Positions 11,265 through 23,150 of a stretch of DNA of 64,000 bases are shown piece by piece (the first letter of the stretch is position 1; the number at the start of each line of letters is the position of its first letter). A model generated the notes under the pieces. That model worked only from the letters and a program-made list of their open reading frames with translations, was not told where the DNA came from and made no database searches. Position numbers and translations under genes: made by a program. Source of the DNA: Eonycteris spelaea (taxonomy: Eukaryota > Chordata > Mammalia > Chiroptera > Pteropodidae); NCBI GenBank assembly GCA_003508835.1, contig PUFA01000022.1, positions 6,324,001 to 6,388,000 on the forward strand, written 5' to 3'.

Positions 11265-13989
11265 CGGGAAGAGCAGGGCCACCAGAAACCCTTTGCGTGT
11301 GACTGTGAAGCCTTCTAGGGTTCTGAGAGGCCCAGCCAGGATGCGCTTTCCCTCTCTTGTGCTTTCTGCTCTATTAAGTTTATTAGCTGCTGTCATCCTC
11401 CATGCAGCTGTTCAGGTGTCTGTTACTCTGGCTCCATTTTGCAATAAGAGAATCCTATAATTTAGACACGCTGGGCTTATAAATGGGTGGCTGAGGAAGT
11501 AAATAGAAGAAAGGTCCAAACTGTATTCTTTAATCTTGCTCTAATGGTTAACCCTTGTACTTTGAGTGTTACGTATTGTCCTTTTACACAATGTGTTAAT
11601 AACACTAATACTATTTTGTTTGAAAGTATTAATTTTTAGTTTTTAAGAAATCTAAGAGAAGAATGGGGACTTATTCTGAAGCCATTTCGAATAGTCACAT
11701 AAATACTGACTGTAAGTGTCTGAATCTTCAGCTTTCTTTTCTTCTCCTCCACCCTGAGTATTATGAAAACAGGTTTCAGAACCTAGCGTTCATTAATTGA
11801 ATAAAGAACATAACATTGGAAGGGCGATCTTTCTTCTTTATTCTTAAAAGTTTAAACATGTGTTCTAGAGATGGCATTTTGATTTGTTAGCATGAGGGAG
11901 GGGAACGAAAGAAGGTAGCATTTAATAAATTCTCGGTAATACTCAAGCACAAATCTTCATTTTCAAAATTTTACTTTTTCCCTGGGTTTCTGTCCAAAGG
12001 AAAAAAAAAAAAAATGGAAGCCAGAAAATAGAATATTCCTGGAATTTTAACTTCAAATATTTACACAGTCTAAGTTATCGGTCTATGCTAGCTAAAATGT
12101 AGAAATTCTTCTAAAACACCACAAAGTTATTGGTTTTGTCCCTTTCATGCTACGATAACAGTCTAGCATATAAGTAGCTGAAGCTGGAAGTCGAGTTGCA
12201 TTGCAGCGGTATAGCTGGTGCAGGTAACTCGCTTTCCAGGTTAATTAAGTCTGAAGGTGATATCCTCAGACTGTACTGAAAAGAAGGAAAAGCCTAAGGA
12301 ATCACAACATTTGATCAAATAAGCAATTTATCTCTAGAAAACCATATAGGAACAAATATGATGAATTCCTACATGCTAACCTTATCCCTGGGCTTATTGG
12401 TTTTTTCTACTTTTTTTGTCATCTGAAACTCCCTTATATCTTAACGTTACCTTAAAAATATTTTATGCATTTTTGTAAACTACATTATATATTTTGTGCA
12501 ATGGCATGAAGTATAGTTGATGAAATATGTTTCCAGTTTTAAAGATACTAGTATGCTCTCAAATGAGCTTTTTATGCTTTACACAACCAAACTAGTACTT
12601 CAAAATTCAATCAGCTTTACAAAACTGATTAAATAGTTATTGTTAAAACATTTTTTTATAGAATGATCATGTTCTAGGTGGCTACTTTTGATATATTCAG
12701 CAGTATGAATGGAATTTTGGGGAGGTATGAAAAAGTTATTTTAGTATATAAATATTGCCAGTTTATTACTCAAGTAATAATATATTTATTTTCAATTTTA
12801 AAAGTGGGTTTAGTGATGTTTTTTCACTGAAGATTTTATTTAACAATATTTTCAAAGAAAGAACGGAATAAAATAGATTTGGATATCATCAAACCAAGCT
12901 TGCTTCTTTGTGGAATGATTTATTTGCAGAAAACTCCACCCAAAATGAGATAATAGATAAATTTCCTGATTGTAATATTGTTGATAGGGAAATAGAGTTG
13001 ATAAAAGGAGCCACAGGAAAAAAAAAAAAAAAGCCAGAGAATGTAATTTTAAAGAAATCTGTTATAAATCTCCTTTGTTCCTGGAAGGGTCTAAGTCAGA
13101 ATTGCAGAAATATAGCTCTCTGAAGATACAATTTTTTCCCATAAGAAGAGTTCAATAATGTGTAAATTTTCAAGATGCCCTGAAATGAAGTAGATCAATG
13201 TTTAAATCACCTTGCTACACATTTAATGCCAACTCAATTTGATATTTGAGCGTTGTTTTCATGACCAAAATATGTGTATCTATATAACCTTCAATGCACA
13301 AAGCTGAGTAACTGCTTTCCAAGTTTTTAAACTGACTAAAATACCTTATTTGGAGCCAAATTACTCTGAAAAATTTAGACATAGTATCACCAATGAAATA
13401 TTGTCACTGAGTTATTAATGTTTGAAAAAAATCTCCATAACATAAAAAACTGGAAAAAATCATCACATTTTGCTCTTTGTAATTTTACAAACTTTCTTTT
13501 AATCTAACCCCCCCATTACGTATTTACCCTTATTAAATATGAACTTTCAAGAACCTTTAACTGAAATATGAAAATGAACATTTTTACTTTTAAAAAAGTA
13601 AAATGTTTGCCAAAGTTTATCCATTAAGCACATGCTTCAAAAAAAAAAAAAAAATGAGAATGTGGTATACCATCTTCAATTACCTAAAGGGCACCTAGGG
13701 AATGTCACTTTGGAACATCATTACTTCCTCAAGTGATCTGGATGTTTCCTGGCACCTCTTTAAGCTTTGCCATAGGTCACTGTAACATGCCAACGTCTGT
13801 GTCTTTAGGGTCCTGCCGCGTGGCCTGTGGCATGACAGCCGTTTCAAGGTCTGCAGTAGACCAAAGAATGACGGCTCTGTCCAGGGCTGCACAAATCCCC
13901 AACTGGAGTCTCCACTCAGCAACTCTGGAGCAGTGTGTCCTCTAGTTTTCCCTTTAAGGTGACCATGCCATTCACAGACCACTCGTTAG
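11265..13989. other. Non-coding stretch with A-runs and an AT hairpin
   Basis: No gene was recognised. A-runs lie at 12001-12014, 13018-13032 and 13639-13654. An inverted repeat with perfect 10-bp arms TTTTACTTTT/AAAAGTAAAA and a 2-nt loop lies at 13582-13603. Overlapping frames of 95 codons (minus) and 70 codons (plus) at 13695-13982 lie on opposite strands in a locally GC-richer patch; neither resembles a known protein. Confidence 0.5.
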
Positions 13990-14151
13990 GTCCCCATTAA
14001 GCGCGAAGTACTGTGCTAAATGCTTAATGTTTTTATTATGAAGTGTTTTTGCTTACTTAAAATAATTAACACATATATTAAGAGAAAATGAAGTTAATTT
14101 TCCTGTTTCCATCCTCAATGAAAAATCTAAGACTTAGGGTAAACAATTTCC
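13990..14151 (-). mobile_element. MIR SINE fragment, reverse orientation
   Basis: The head motif ATTAAGCGCGAAGTACTGTGCTAAATGCTT matches the reversed MIR tail ('TGAGCACTTACTATGTGCCAGGCACTGTGCTAAGTGCTT'). After an AT-rich spacer, CCATCCTCAATGAAAAATCTAAGACTTAGGGTAAACAATTTCC keeps the order of the MIR 'GATGAGGAAACTGAGGCTTAGAG..GTTAAG' block, badly eroded. It abuts an L1 fragment that may have cut it off. Confidence 0.5.
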
Positions 14152-14490
14152 TTTTATTTTAATAGTTTTTAATTTTGTTTCATTTTTAAACTTACAAAAA
14201 ATACAAGAATAGTGAAAGAAGCTCCCAGATACTCTTCACCCAGGTTCACTAATTCTCACACTGGGCAATATAACTTTTGTCTCTGAATCTATGTGTATAT
14301 TTGCATATATATATTTTTTTTCGTAGAAGATTTGGGATAAAGTTTGGAATACTGTACTCCTCTACTTTGCAATACTTCATGTGTATTTTCTAAGAACATG
14401 CATATACTCATATATAGGTACAACTATCAAAGTCCAGAAATTTGACATCAATACAAATTATCTAACCTATAGGCATATTCTCAAAGTCTC
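14152..14490 (-). mobile_element. L1 (L1ME-like) 3' end, reverse orientation
   Basis: The sequence follows the reversed 3' end of an old L1: an AT-rich start, then AGCTCCCAGATACTCTTCACCCAGGTTCAC, a TATATATATTTTTTTT spacer, GAAGATTTGGGATAAAGTT, CTAAGAACATGCATATACTC, ACTATCAAAGTCCAGAAATTTGACATC and ATTATCTAACCTATAGGCATATTC. These correspond in order to familiar L1ME/L1MD 3' UTR phrases. The exact subfamily is uncertain, and no coding part remains. Confidence 0.7.
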
Positions 14491-16899
14491 TCCTTCCAAA
14501 TTACTAATTAATTACAATGAGGAGGAGTAGCTTGACAGTGGAGAAACTTGAAATGCACCACCCTAAATAAGTTATTAAAATTAAACTAATATGATAATGA
14601 ATGTGCACCAATCTGACTTACGCGCTTCCTGAAATAATGACATAATGTCATTTCTCAGAAATCCTGCCAAAAAATGCAACCTGAGTATAAATATGAGGAT
14701 ACATCACACAAACCCAAATTGAGAGGCCTTCTTCTTAATAATTTGCTTTATCTGTCAACACATCAAAGTCAGGAAAACAAAGAAGAGATGACGAATTTTT
14801 CCAAATTACACACATCCTTTTAGTTAAGTGGTAATTCTTATAAGTGCAAATATGATACTTTAGTTTTTCCTTTTATTTATCAGAATATCATTGACTGCCT
14901 CATCTCACTTTTTTATTTTGGCATACTTTGTTATACTTGTTTCTTTTAATGGTTTGCTTTATTAGTTTAAATACTTTACTTCCATTTTTAATTTATACCA
15001 ACATTGAAGAGTATATTAATCCTCAAATATAAAATAGGAGGGCATTTGAATAATTCACTTTCTATATATGTATTAGCTATATCATTTATCTTTTAAATTC
15101 AGGTTACAACATTTACATTTTGCTCCATAGCTATCATTAACTTTCCTGTTGGTGTTTTTCATTGGCTAACCTCTATTTCAGGACACCTGGGAGTAAGGGA
15201 TCAGTAAGTAGAGGTTCACGTACCAGGACACAGACCAAGTTGGAAAAGGGGAGAAACTATTTATACTACAGGTCTCAGAAGATTAGTACGAGGCACTCCC
15301 CAGATTTTTCTATGTGTTGCCTCTAAAAACCAAAGACTGATAAATGGCATTTACAGCATTATGATTATGTAAACAATATTCTTTATAAAAACTAATTAAT
15401 GTAATTGGATCAAGTATCAGCTGCTTTTTTTCTGAGAATTTCTCCAAACTTGTATTTCTTTATTTTTCTATGCTTCGTGGTTTTATTAACATATTTACTT
15501 CCTCTTTATGTTTTTTCTATGACATCAATGTGATCATCTAAAGGTAGTTATATATAATAAGTACACTAGTTTAAACCAGAATTTCTCTTTTTTATATACA
15601 TTATCTTTTACAAGTTTCTCAATAATCTCAATAATTTAATTGTAAAGAAGTGGAAACTTATACTGCGACATTGTTTATTAAATGTTTCTTGTTTTGCCTT
15701 TATAACTGTAAGGGAAAAAACCAGGAATGCTTTTTCAAGTTATTCTCCAATAAGTGTGACGTGGAAATAATCCTGTTTTGTAAGAATGAGTACGGCATCA
15801 TATTTATAGTATCCCAAGATGAAACACGAATTGACTACACCTTAAGGCAACTCATTCACATCACAGAAAATGTTAAGCTTACTTCGGGGACCTGTTGTGC
15901 CAGTTTCTATCCTTTTCCCACCTGGTCTGTGCCCTGGTATGTGAATTTCTGCACACTGTACCCCCTACTCTCTTGACTTCATGAAGTTGAGTTCAGCCAA
16001 TGAAAACACCAAAAGCAAATAAGGGTGAGAGGAGGGAGAGAAATTAAGTTATTTTCTCAGCCCAGCATCTCCGCTCAGGCCTTAAATAAGCAGGGACTAT
16101 ATTTCTTAACTAAGGTTGTAGCTCTTATGAAATGGCCTTCTCCTTAGGATACGAAAACATCCTAAATTATCCTATTTGAGCATGCAATATTTTTTTATTA
16201 TGGGAAAAGCTTAACTAAAATAATATCAATAATTATTTATTATTATTCAGGGATTTTTTTTACAAAGGATGACTTGGTTAGGTATCTAAAATGTTTTATT
16301 ACTATAACATTCAAATATGGAAAATTAATTCATATTTTTATATGCCAACATTATGTAAAGATTTTCAAGTTATATATTTTCTCACAACACAATTTTCCAA
16401 GGAAATGTTCTGAGCAAGATATATACAAGTAATTTATTAAACAAGCATTCAAAACTAAATATGTTCTAGTAACTTTGCTAGTTAGGAGTATCCAAAGAGT
16501 GAAGTTCAACTATATGTCAACATGGGAGTTTTAACTTTAGTAATAGTTTCTCTGTGACACTATCAAATAATTTTATGTGTAATGGCCATACTTAAATACT
16601 ATTTTAGAGTTTGCTTCTTTTAAAAGAGCTGTTTACAAGCCCTATAAAAATTAATCTCATTCCTCAAAATTGCATTTTTAAATAGCTAAGCTATTGCCAA
16701 GCATGGATATCCATATATATATATATTTTTTTTGCCAGATGTAATTTTAAATTACATTTGGGTCTTTCCAAGTAGTAAAAGCATCCTCAAGAAGGGGGGG
16801 GGGGAGAAAAAAAAGAAAAAAAGAAAAGAAGAAGTTGCTACCAGTGATAATACATTTAAAATATGTGTTGCATTTGTAAAAAATACAGTTACATATCCA
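14491..16899. other. Non-coding stretch; purine tract with G11
   Basis: No gene was recognised. At 15960-16095 a segment with CAGCCAATGAAAACACC and GAGAGGAGGGAGAGAAATTAAG and a CCGCTCAGGC end resembles an old interspersed mammalian repeat that I cannot name. A G11 run (16794-16804) continues as an A/G-only tract to about 16836. The 108-codon frame at 15650-15976 is unlike any known protein. Confidence 0.5.
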
Positions 16900-17122
16900 G
16901 AGGCTGGAGCTGGACATCAAGGAACAAATCCCTGCTCTGCCACTTAGCAGCTGGATGACCTTGACCAAGGTATGTATACTCTGACTCTCTCTCTTCTGTA
17001 AAGTGTGGATAACAGTAGCACCTAAATCATAGCCTTACTATGTAAATTGAATGGATTTATATTAGCACAGCATTCAGGACACCACCTAGAGCATTTTAAA
17101 TACTAGATAAATGTTAGCTAAG
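16900..17122 (+). mobile_element. MIR SINE, forward orientation
   Basis: Nearly the whole MIR order is visible: GGAGCTGGACATC, AATCCCTGCTCTGCCACTTAGCAGCTGGATGACCTTGACCAAGG, CTTCTGTAAAGTGTGGATAACAGTAGCACCTAAATCATAG, ATTGAATGGATTTATATTAGCACAG and a tail GATAAATGTTAGCTAAG. This is the best-preserved MIR in the window. Confidence 0.92.
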
Positions 17123-18861
17123 CGGATTTAAAAATGAGTGGTACCAAAGAGTTACAGCAATGACAGCGGCAGTAGAATGGAATATAACAATTGAATATAC
17201 ACTTTCACAGGGGAAACTATTCATTTTGAATTTTCATTTCTTTTTTTTTAATTGTCATATGACTTTAAAAAAGTAAAAACTCACAACTCATATGTTGAGA
17301 ATCTAATGACTTTTTATTTTTTAGTGTGGTACATATTATTAGAGATTTTTCTTGTTAGAGGGCATTATATTTGTCTTTAAATGAATCAAAATAAGACAAA
17401 AGACAGGTAAATATACAGGTAGTTGTATTCATATGCATATATGCTATATTCTGTTGGCTGTTAAAGCATATACCTTATTTGACTGTATGATATATCAATA
17501 CCAAACATTATCACTATAATTAAAACTCTCCCAACCAATGTTATAGAAAGCTTTTTATGTAAAAATTGTGTTAAGTATTAAGAAACCCATATGTTCCTTT
17601 ATGTAATTAAAAATCTCTGGATTAAGTTAACATGTCTGAGAGCAGTGAACTTATTTTAGGTACTTATTGAGGACACTGTAGACAGTATCATGCTATATGT
17701 TCATTAAGAAAAAAATAAGAAAATAGATAAGTGTCTCGGTTTAATATGAAAAAGTTATTTCCTCTTAAGCATATGGTTTGTTTCTATATTACAGACATAT
17801 GAGTCTTATAACTGATAGAGATCAGATGTTTTTAATGATCAGAACTACTTTTACTCTAAGTAAGCGAATATGTATTTAAAGCCAGTCAGCTCTATGGGAA
17901 TGTTAGCTCCTGTTGGGTCTGGAATGATTTTTCTATTCTTTAGCACCATACAGCGAGAAGCAATTAGAATACATGACTTAAAAAGATAACATTTAAAGAA
18001 TATATCAAAAGTTAAAAAAATTATGACTAAGTCTAATAAAAATACTGTAACATCTTTTTAAAGAAGATTGTGCTATTTTATTGAAAGACACTTAAAATGG
18101 TTTGAAAAAATAATTATATCATATTCATAGGTAAAAATATTATAAAGATGATTATCCCTAAATTGAAGTATACATTAAATATGATTTTAATCATAATCAC
18201 AAAAGCATTTTTTTTCCACTTGACAATATTATTCCAAAATTAGTTTGAAGGAACAAAGGACTAAGAACGACGAAGTAATTCATAACAGGAAAGAAGTAAT
18301 AAGCCATTCTAGTTACAAATGTAACAACTAAGTATAAAGCTATAGACATTTAAGACTATGCAGAAATGGTATGAAGTCAGGCAAATGAAACCGGGGAACA
18401 AAATAATGACCTAAGAGACAGACCCATGCACTGACAGAAGCTGGCTGTCACAGAGGGGTCACTGCACATCAGTGAGACTAGATGGACTATTCACTAAATA
18501 TTGAATGATTATTTACATAGATTTTAAAATTAGAACCAAACACTTGCCTCAATCAAAAACCTCAGATGGTTTAATGGATAAAAATGATACATTAAAGTAT
18601 ATTAAATTTAAGTATCTCTCCTTATCAAAAAAAGCTCATAAAATTGAGGTGACCAGCAAAGCCCCAGAATACAGAAAGATACTTGAAACACATTTAACAA
18701 TCTTGCATTTAAATTCAGAAAAAATATGAAAAACACGTAAAACAAGTAAGAGAAAATAAATATACCAAAAGAAAGTGAACAAAATCCTGGCAAAGTATTT
18801 TTTCAAAAATAGAAATTTAAGTGGCCCAAGTGGAAAAATGCTTGATTTCATTAGTTATCAG
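17123..18861. other. AT-rich non-coding stretch
   Basis: No named repeat or coding region was recognised. Overlapping open frames on opposite strands at 18505-18851 (up to 74 codons) are rich in Lys or Phe and mirror each other, as expected for AT-rich non-coding DNA. Confidence 0.55.
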
Positions 18862-18910
18862 AAACTAAACTAAACTAAACTAAACTAAACTAAACTAAAC
18901 AACAAACTAA
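18862..18910. repeat. (AAACT)n pentanucleotide microsatellite
   Basis: About eight tandem AAACT units, nearly perfect from 18862 to 18900, then degenerate. Confidence 0.93.
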
Positions 18911-19354
18911 AAGCTCAATGAGACAACACTGTGACACACCATGCTGGTTGGCTGGGATGGTGAGCAACAGAAACCCTCATATCACGATAAAGGGCAGGTT
19001 TCTACATGCACTTTGGAAAATGTTAGCTTTGCTGCAGTAAAGTAGAAGACAGCATGTGGCTCATCATTTCCACTTTAGGCAGAAATCCTGTAAGTATTCC
19101 TCAATGCACAACCCTCTCAGTGTCCTCTGCTGTTTCCACACTGGCAAGTCTACCAGACTGGTCACTTGTGTGGCACCCTGGATGTTTTCAGATCCTGAAC
19201 AATGTCTTTTAGTCAAAGTCTGGATGCAAGCATTGTATGCTTTTCTTCTCTCAGATAAAGAAGGCATGTTTTGAAAGCACTATGCTCAAGCTTATCAGTT
19301 TTAGAATACAGTATATATGGAAGGTGAGAATAAGGAACTACAATAAACTTCCTT
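18911..19354. other. Unassigned non-coding stretch
   Basis: Overlapping frames on both strands at 19056-19274 (72 and 67 codons) do not resemble known proteins. A possible polyadenylation-like AATAAA-type motif (CAATAAACTT, about 19341-19350) precedes the poly(A) tract that follows, so a processed transcript remnant upstream is conceivable but not shown. Confidence 0.4.
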
Positions 19355-19376
19355 AAAACTATCCTGTGCCACCAAA

Positions 19377-19413
<37 letters not shown>

Positions 19414-19450
19414 AAAAACAAAAACAAAAGCAAAATAACTATCTTGTACC
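19355..19450 (+). repeat. Long poly(A)/A-rich tract flanked by an imperfect direct repeat
   Basis: A run of about 34 A (19378-19411) continues as (CAAAA)-type A-rich sequence to 19433. Immediately outside lie ACTATCCTGTGCC (19358-19370) and ACTATCTTGTACC (19438-19450), which differ at two positions. Flanking duplications are the mark of target-primed retrotransposition, here with almost no element body besides the tail. Slippage duplication is the alternative. Confidence 0.6.
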
Positions 19451-20863
19451 TAAGAAGCACTTGAAAATTCTGACGTTTATCCAGAGGGTATTTATTTTCT
19501 TCTTTAAATATCAATATTCTAGCATAACCCTCTGGCTTCTGAAGCTTGCCTTTCTTCTCTCCCTAGGTGCAGTGAGCTATCTGAACATTAGGTCACAACC
19601 AATGATTCAGGTGTCTCAGTTGGGTAGAACCAACTGAGTCCTTAAGGCCTGGAGAGTAGCTCACAACACAGAATGGGTACTGTAATGCCCCTGGGCATGT
19701 ATGTAGATTCTTTAATCTAAACATGTTCACCGAGATATCCCAAGAGGAAGAGTGGGATTGGATGATGGGCCAGTTGGGTCTCAAAGTCTCATACAAAGAT
19801 CTAACTCTGTCAGCAATAACGGTCATGTTTTGATCTCCTCAATCAATTCAGTCAACTCCTCAATCGATATCCCAAATGCATTTGAATTCAGAGATAAAAG
19901 AAGGCACTATACATCTACATATATATGGTCTCTATAAGGTCAACATTTTTTCCCTTAGAAATTATCTAACTGGGTTTACCCATTTATATCCTAAAGAAAG
20001 CACTTTGTGAGTTAAAAAAAAAAAAAAAACATTTAGGAAAACTTAAAGCGCTGTTTTCCTTTCTTTTATGATTTTAGATTAGAATTTATATAGGCAGAGC
20101 CCACAAGCTCTCCTCATCTGCATTCTCTCAAAAACGAATGCTGTCTCTCAAGGAAAGTTCAAAGTACAGCTCATCCCTCCAGAGGAAATCAAGTTACTCA
20201 CCAAAACTTTGGAGCCAAAACACCAACAGAAGCTCAGAAGGTCCCCCAGCATCAAAATCCATAATGACTGGTTTTCACTCTGATTTCATTCTTTTTACCA
20301 TGCTCTCTATCTCCCATACGTTTTTTATTTTACCCAGGAAGAAGTATAGAAGAACTTGTTTTTCTATCTTTGATCCCAGAGTAAATGATTTTCTCCTTTT
20401 AAATAGATTTATGTATTTTGCCATTGTTCAATTTGCTTTGCATTTTCATGATTATATCCGAGTTCTTCTATTTTTTAAAGAACGTAACCTCAAATTTTAA
20501 TGAAATGAATATAACAGATGTGTCCTCTCTGCGTAATCTAGATAGATTTATCTAAAATTGCCTCTTTTGGAGAATTTCACTGAACTCCCTAGATTACTTT
20601 GAATTTACAGAGAATCGTGTTCCTACGGTACACTCTGCTCTTAGGTCTCTCAATCACATACATTGTCTTATTTTGTGGTATTTCATCCCGGAGAAAAAGT
20701 TTCATCCCCTTTCACTGGTGTTAATTTATACATGGAGAAACAGATGGATAGATAGTCCCCAAATCATGTGCATCTTGGATTTAAATAAAAATTTAGAGAT
20801 GATAGGAAAGGGTTTGTATTGTAGAAACTCACATTTATTTTTCTCAAAATACCTGTTAGTATT
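19451..20863. other. Non-coding stretch
   Basis: No named repeat was recognised. A16 lies at 20014-20029. The 120-codon plus-strand frame at 20138-20500 is the longest here. Its first half is Ser/Lys-rich and its second half Phe/Tyr/Leu-rich, it resembles no protein I know, and it has no recognisable splice sites at its edges. I treat it as fortuitous. Confidence 0.45.
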
Positions 20864-21091
20864 TTAGCTGTGAATTTTCATCACCTCTTTAAATTTCCAA
20901 AATTTCTTCTGTCTAACTGGGTCTTCACAGATCTGCAATTTCTCTTCCTTGAGTTTAAGCTCTGTTGTAAGGGGGGAGAACAAAATCGCTCCTTTTGCCA
21001 GATACAGCAACGTCCCCCCGATGACTGACACCCAGATCGTGGGCGAGGGGTTATCAGGGTCAAGTTCACCTTCCACCTCCAGCAACTTCTA
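20864..21091 (-). pseudogene. Unassigned small open frame; possible remnant of a membrane-protein retrocopy
   Basis: A minus-strand frame of 73 codons or slightly more is open between two stops. It has no ATG; a TTG codon or an upstream splice would have to provide the start. It reads acidic (EVEGELDPDN), then a hydrophobic stretch that could cross a membrane (WVSVIGGTLLYLAKGAILF), then a charged tail rich in Lys and Glu. That layout resembles a small single-pass protein more than random sequence does, and the local GC is higher. I cannot match it to a known family, no poly(A) follows, and an overlapping frame is equally open. It may be chance. Confidence 0.2.
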
Positions 21092-21821
21092 GAGCACCCC
21101 TCCCTCACAGAAATGGGCAGTTAAGAAAATTCTCTTTATTGTTGATAAAATGTTTTGCTTTGTAGCAATTAAAAAAGTGATATCAAAATCTTAGGGATAC
21201 AAAGTCAAAAGTGAGTGTTTTCTTCTTTAGCCTCTTTCTACCATGTTGTCCCTATTCAGAGTTTATTTCTGTTAAAAATTTTTATTTACGATTGCTGCAT
21301 ACAACTTTTGTGCATATTAAACATTTTTGAAGGTTTTACTTCAAATATATATCTTGGATATGCATTTGTATCAGCATCTATAATTGCAGCTTTTAACAGG
21401 AGCAACATATTACACAACCTAATGATGTAACATTTTATCCAGACTATTTCTCCCAGCCCTGTTCTCTCCATCCTGTTATCTCATTATCTGGCAAAATCTT
21501 GTAAATAAAATCCTGGAGAAATTTTGGGGGAGAGTTGGGATGGGAGGAGACAGTCGGGAATGGTGTTAGGTATCGCAAGATCAGAATGTGTTTTCCAAAC
21601 ACAACACACAGCGTCTATGAACGTAATTGCTGACCACGAGAGGAGAACTATCGTCTTCCCTGATTGCTTCTCGAGGTTTCGCCTCTCAACATCCCACTCC
21701 CATCTCTCAAGGAAGGCCAGAAATACAACCTTTGTGTTCCGGACCATCTCCCCCTATTCCTAACTGAAAAGAAAACATTTGGATGAGAAAAGAAGAAAGA
21801 ATAGATGACGGAATAAACAAT
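21092..21821. other. Unassigned stretch, moderately CpG-containing
   Basis: No repeat was recognised. The stretch 21530-21760 has more CpG and a more balanced composition than its neighbours and carries three overlapping frames of 71-87 codons on both strands, none recognisable. Confidence 0.4.
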
Positions 21822-21970
21822 ATGTGCTCTGCTGCGCGCCACACTTTGAACACATCTTATCACTCAATCGTTACAGCATGCTGCGATGTAGTGTACGTGT
21901 GTGCAAATGACTGCAGGTCAGACACAAGGCTTAGAGAGTTTAAGCAACTTCCCCCAAGTCTCTGTTTGAG
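21822..21970 (-). mobile_element. MIR SINE, reverse orientation
   Basis: The order GTGCTCTGCTGCGCGCCACACTTTGAACACATCTTATCACTCAATCGTTACAGCATGCTGCGATGTAG, then CAGGTCAGACACAAGGCTTAGAGAGTTTAAGCAACTTCCCCCAAGTC, matches reversed MIR ('TTATCTCATTTAATCCTTACAACAACCCTGCGAGGTAG ... AGGCTCAGAGAGGTTAAGTAACTTGCCCAAGGTC'). Confidence 0.75.
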
Positions 21971-21993
21971 CAATTTCTGCTACAGTATACTAT

Positions 21994-22022
21994 CACCCCA
22001 CCCCACCCCCCCCACACACACA
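21994..22022. repeat. C-rich / (CA)n simple repeat
   Basis: CCCCA units and a C9 run lead into five CA units. Confidence 0.85.
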
Positions 22023-22286
22023 AGACAGCATCCACTGAAAGTCAGACCTAAAAATGCCTGAGGTTGCTGCAATGTGTGGTCTTCCATTCTGCCATTACCT
22101 GAATAACTCATGGTTTATGAGCTTATTGGAGTGAACTGCACAGATGACTTTAGCGGGTGCTCATCTTGGGACAACCAAGAAACTGACCCTTATTAACTCA
22201 CTCAAGGATACCTCTGATTTCATTTGAGATAAGAGGTGAGGGTTAATGATGGAATTTTCTTTCAGAAAGTGTCCTATAGGGAAGCC

Positions 22287-22400
22287 TGTTAATTTTATAG
22301 ATCGGGAAACTGAATCTCAGTGGCTTTAAGCAGCATCTGTCCTGTAACAGATAAGTTTATGGCAAAACTCAGATTCCTCTGTGGTCTGATGAGATTTCTA
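22287..22400 (-). mobile_element. MIR SINE fragment, reverse orientation
   Basis: AATTTTATAGATCGGGAAACTGAATCTCAGTGGCTTTAAG corresponds to the reversed MIR core 'ATTTTACAGATGAGGAAACTGAGGCTCAGAGAGGTTAAG', followed by GGCAAAACTCAGATTCCTCTGTGGTCTGA in place of 'GGCAGAGCTGGGATTCGAACCCAGGTCTG'. Confidence 0.7.
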
Positions 22401-23048
22401 CTGACTACACTGCGGTGAACTACAGCGTCCACAAACAAACAGGGACCTCACAGGATAAATTCCAAAGAAATGGTGGGCTCTATTGACCAACAGTCCAAGG
22501 TAGAGCTTAACTTGGATAAATTCCAAGAGGACCAAGAACGGTAGCTGTCTGTGGTCTCCTGAAGTTTATTACAGAAGGACTGACCCTGAAAGGACTATCA
22601 ATGCCAAGGGCTTCTTTCCGGCAACTCGTTTTGGTTCACCTGTCCAGATTTAGTTGTTCCACTGACCAACTCTGATTCTAACAGATGGAAGTACACCAGA
22701 AGCAATAAGTAGTGGCGACTGCTTATAAGCCTTCAGGTGCGCAGTAGCCTTAAGGGTTAACTTCTATGTTTATGTAATAAATAAAGCGAAGGAGGAAACA
22801 CACAAAAACCATATAAACAAAACATATATTCCGCATGGGAAATAACCAAAGAATTATCATATAGAAAAAACAATGGGTACTTATCAAAGAAACTTTCTAC
22901 TACAATTCAGATGATTTAGTTTTAATAATGTGTTACTGCAATTTAAGTTTTCGCTTAAGTTATTTAACTTAAAGTGTTTAACATAAAGTGTGGTATGTGC
23001 TATTATTTTTTATAACCCTGTCTCTCTTAAAAATGCATTTCCAAAAAC
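22401..23048. other. Unassigned stretch with a 13-bp repeated word
   Basis: GGATAAATTCCAA occurs at 22453-22465 and again at 22513-22525, 60 bp apart. Nothing else is repeated around the two copies. No gene was recognised. Confidence 0.5.
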
Positions 23049-23150
23049 TTTTAAATAGTCAATATAGTTAGTAGAGATGATAGCTTTCGGTCTACATAAC
23101 AAGTTTTCTCTGTGAAATCACCCACTGACACTATGGTAGCTCAGAATATG
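23049..23150 (+). repeat. Dispersed repeat, copy A (family unknown)
   Basis: The 33 bases from 23049 (TTTTAAATAGT... to GTAGAGATGAT, ending 23081) recur at 28653-28685 with two mismatches. A weaker match follows (TTTC..TCT; later TATGGTAGCTCAGAA against TATAGTAATTCAGAA). The two segments are therefore related by an old duplication or belong to one interspersed family. Confidence 0.6.

Noticed and set aside
18862..18910. (AAACT)n as a possible telomere- or satellite-like array
   Set aside because: Only about eight units; an ordinary microsatellite.
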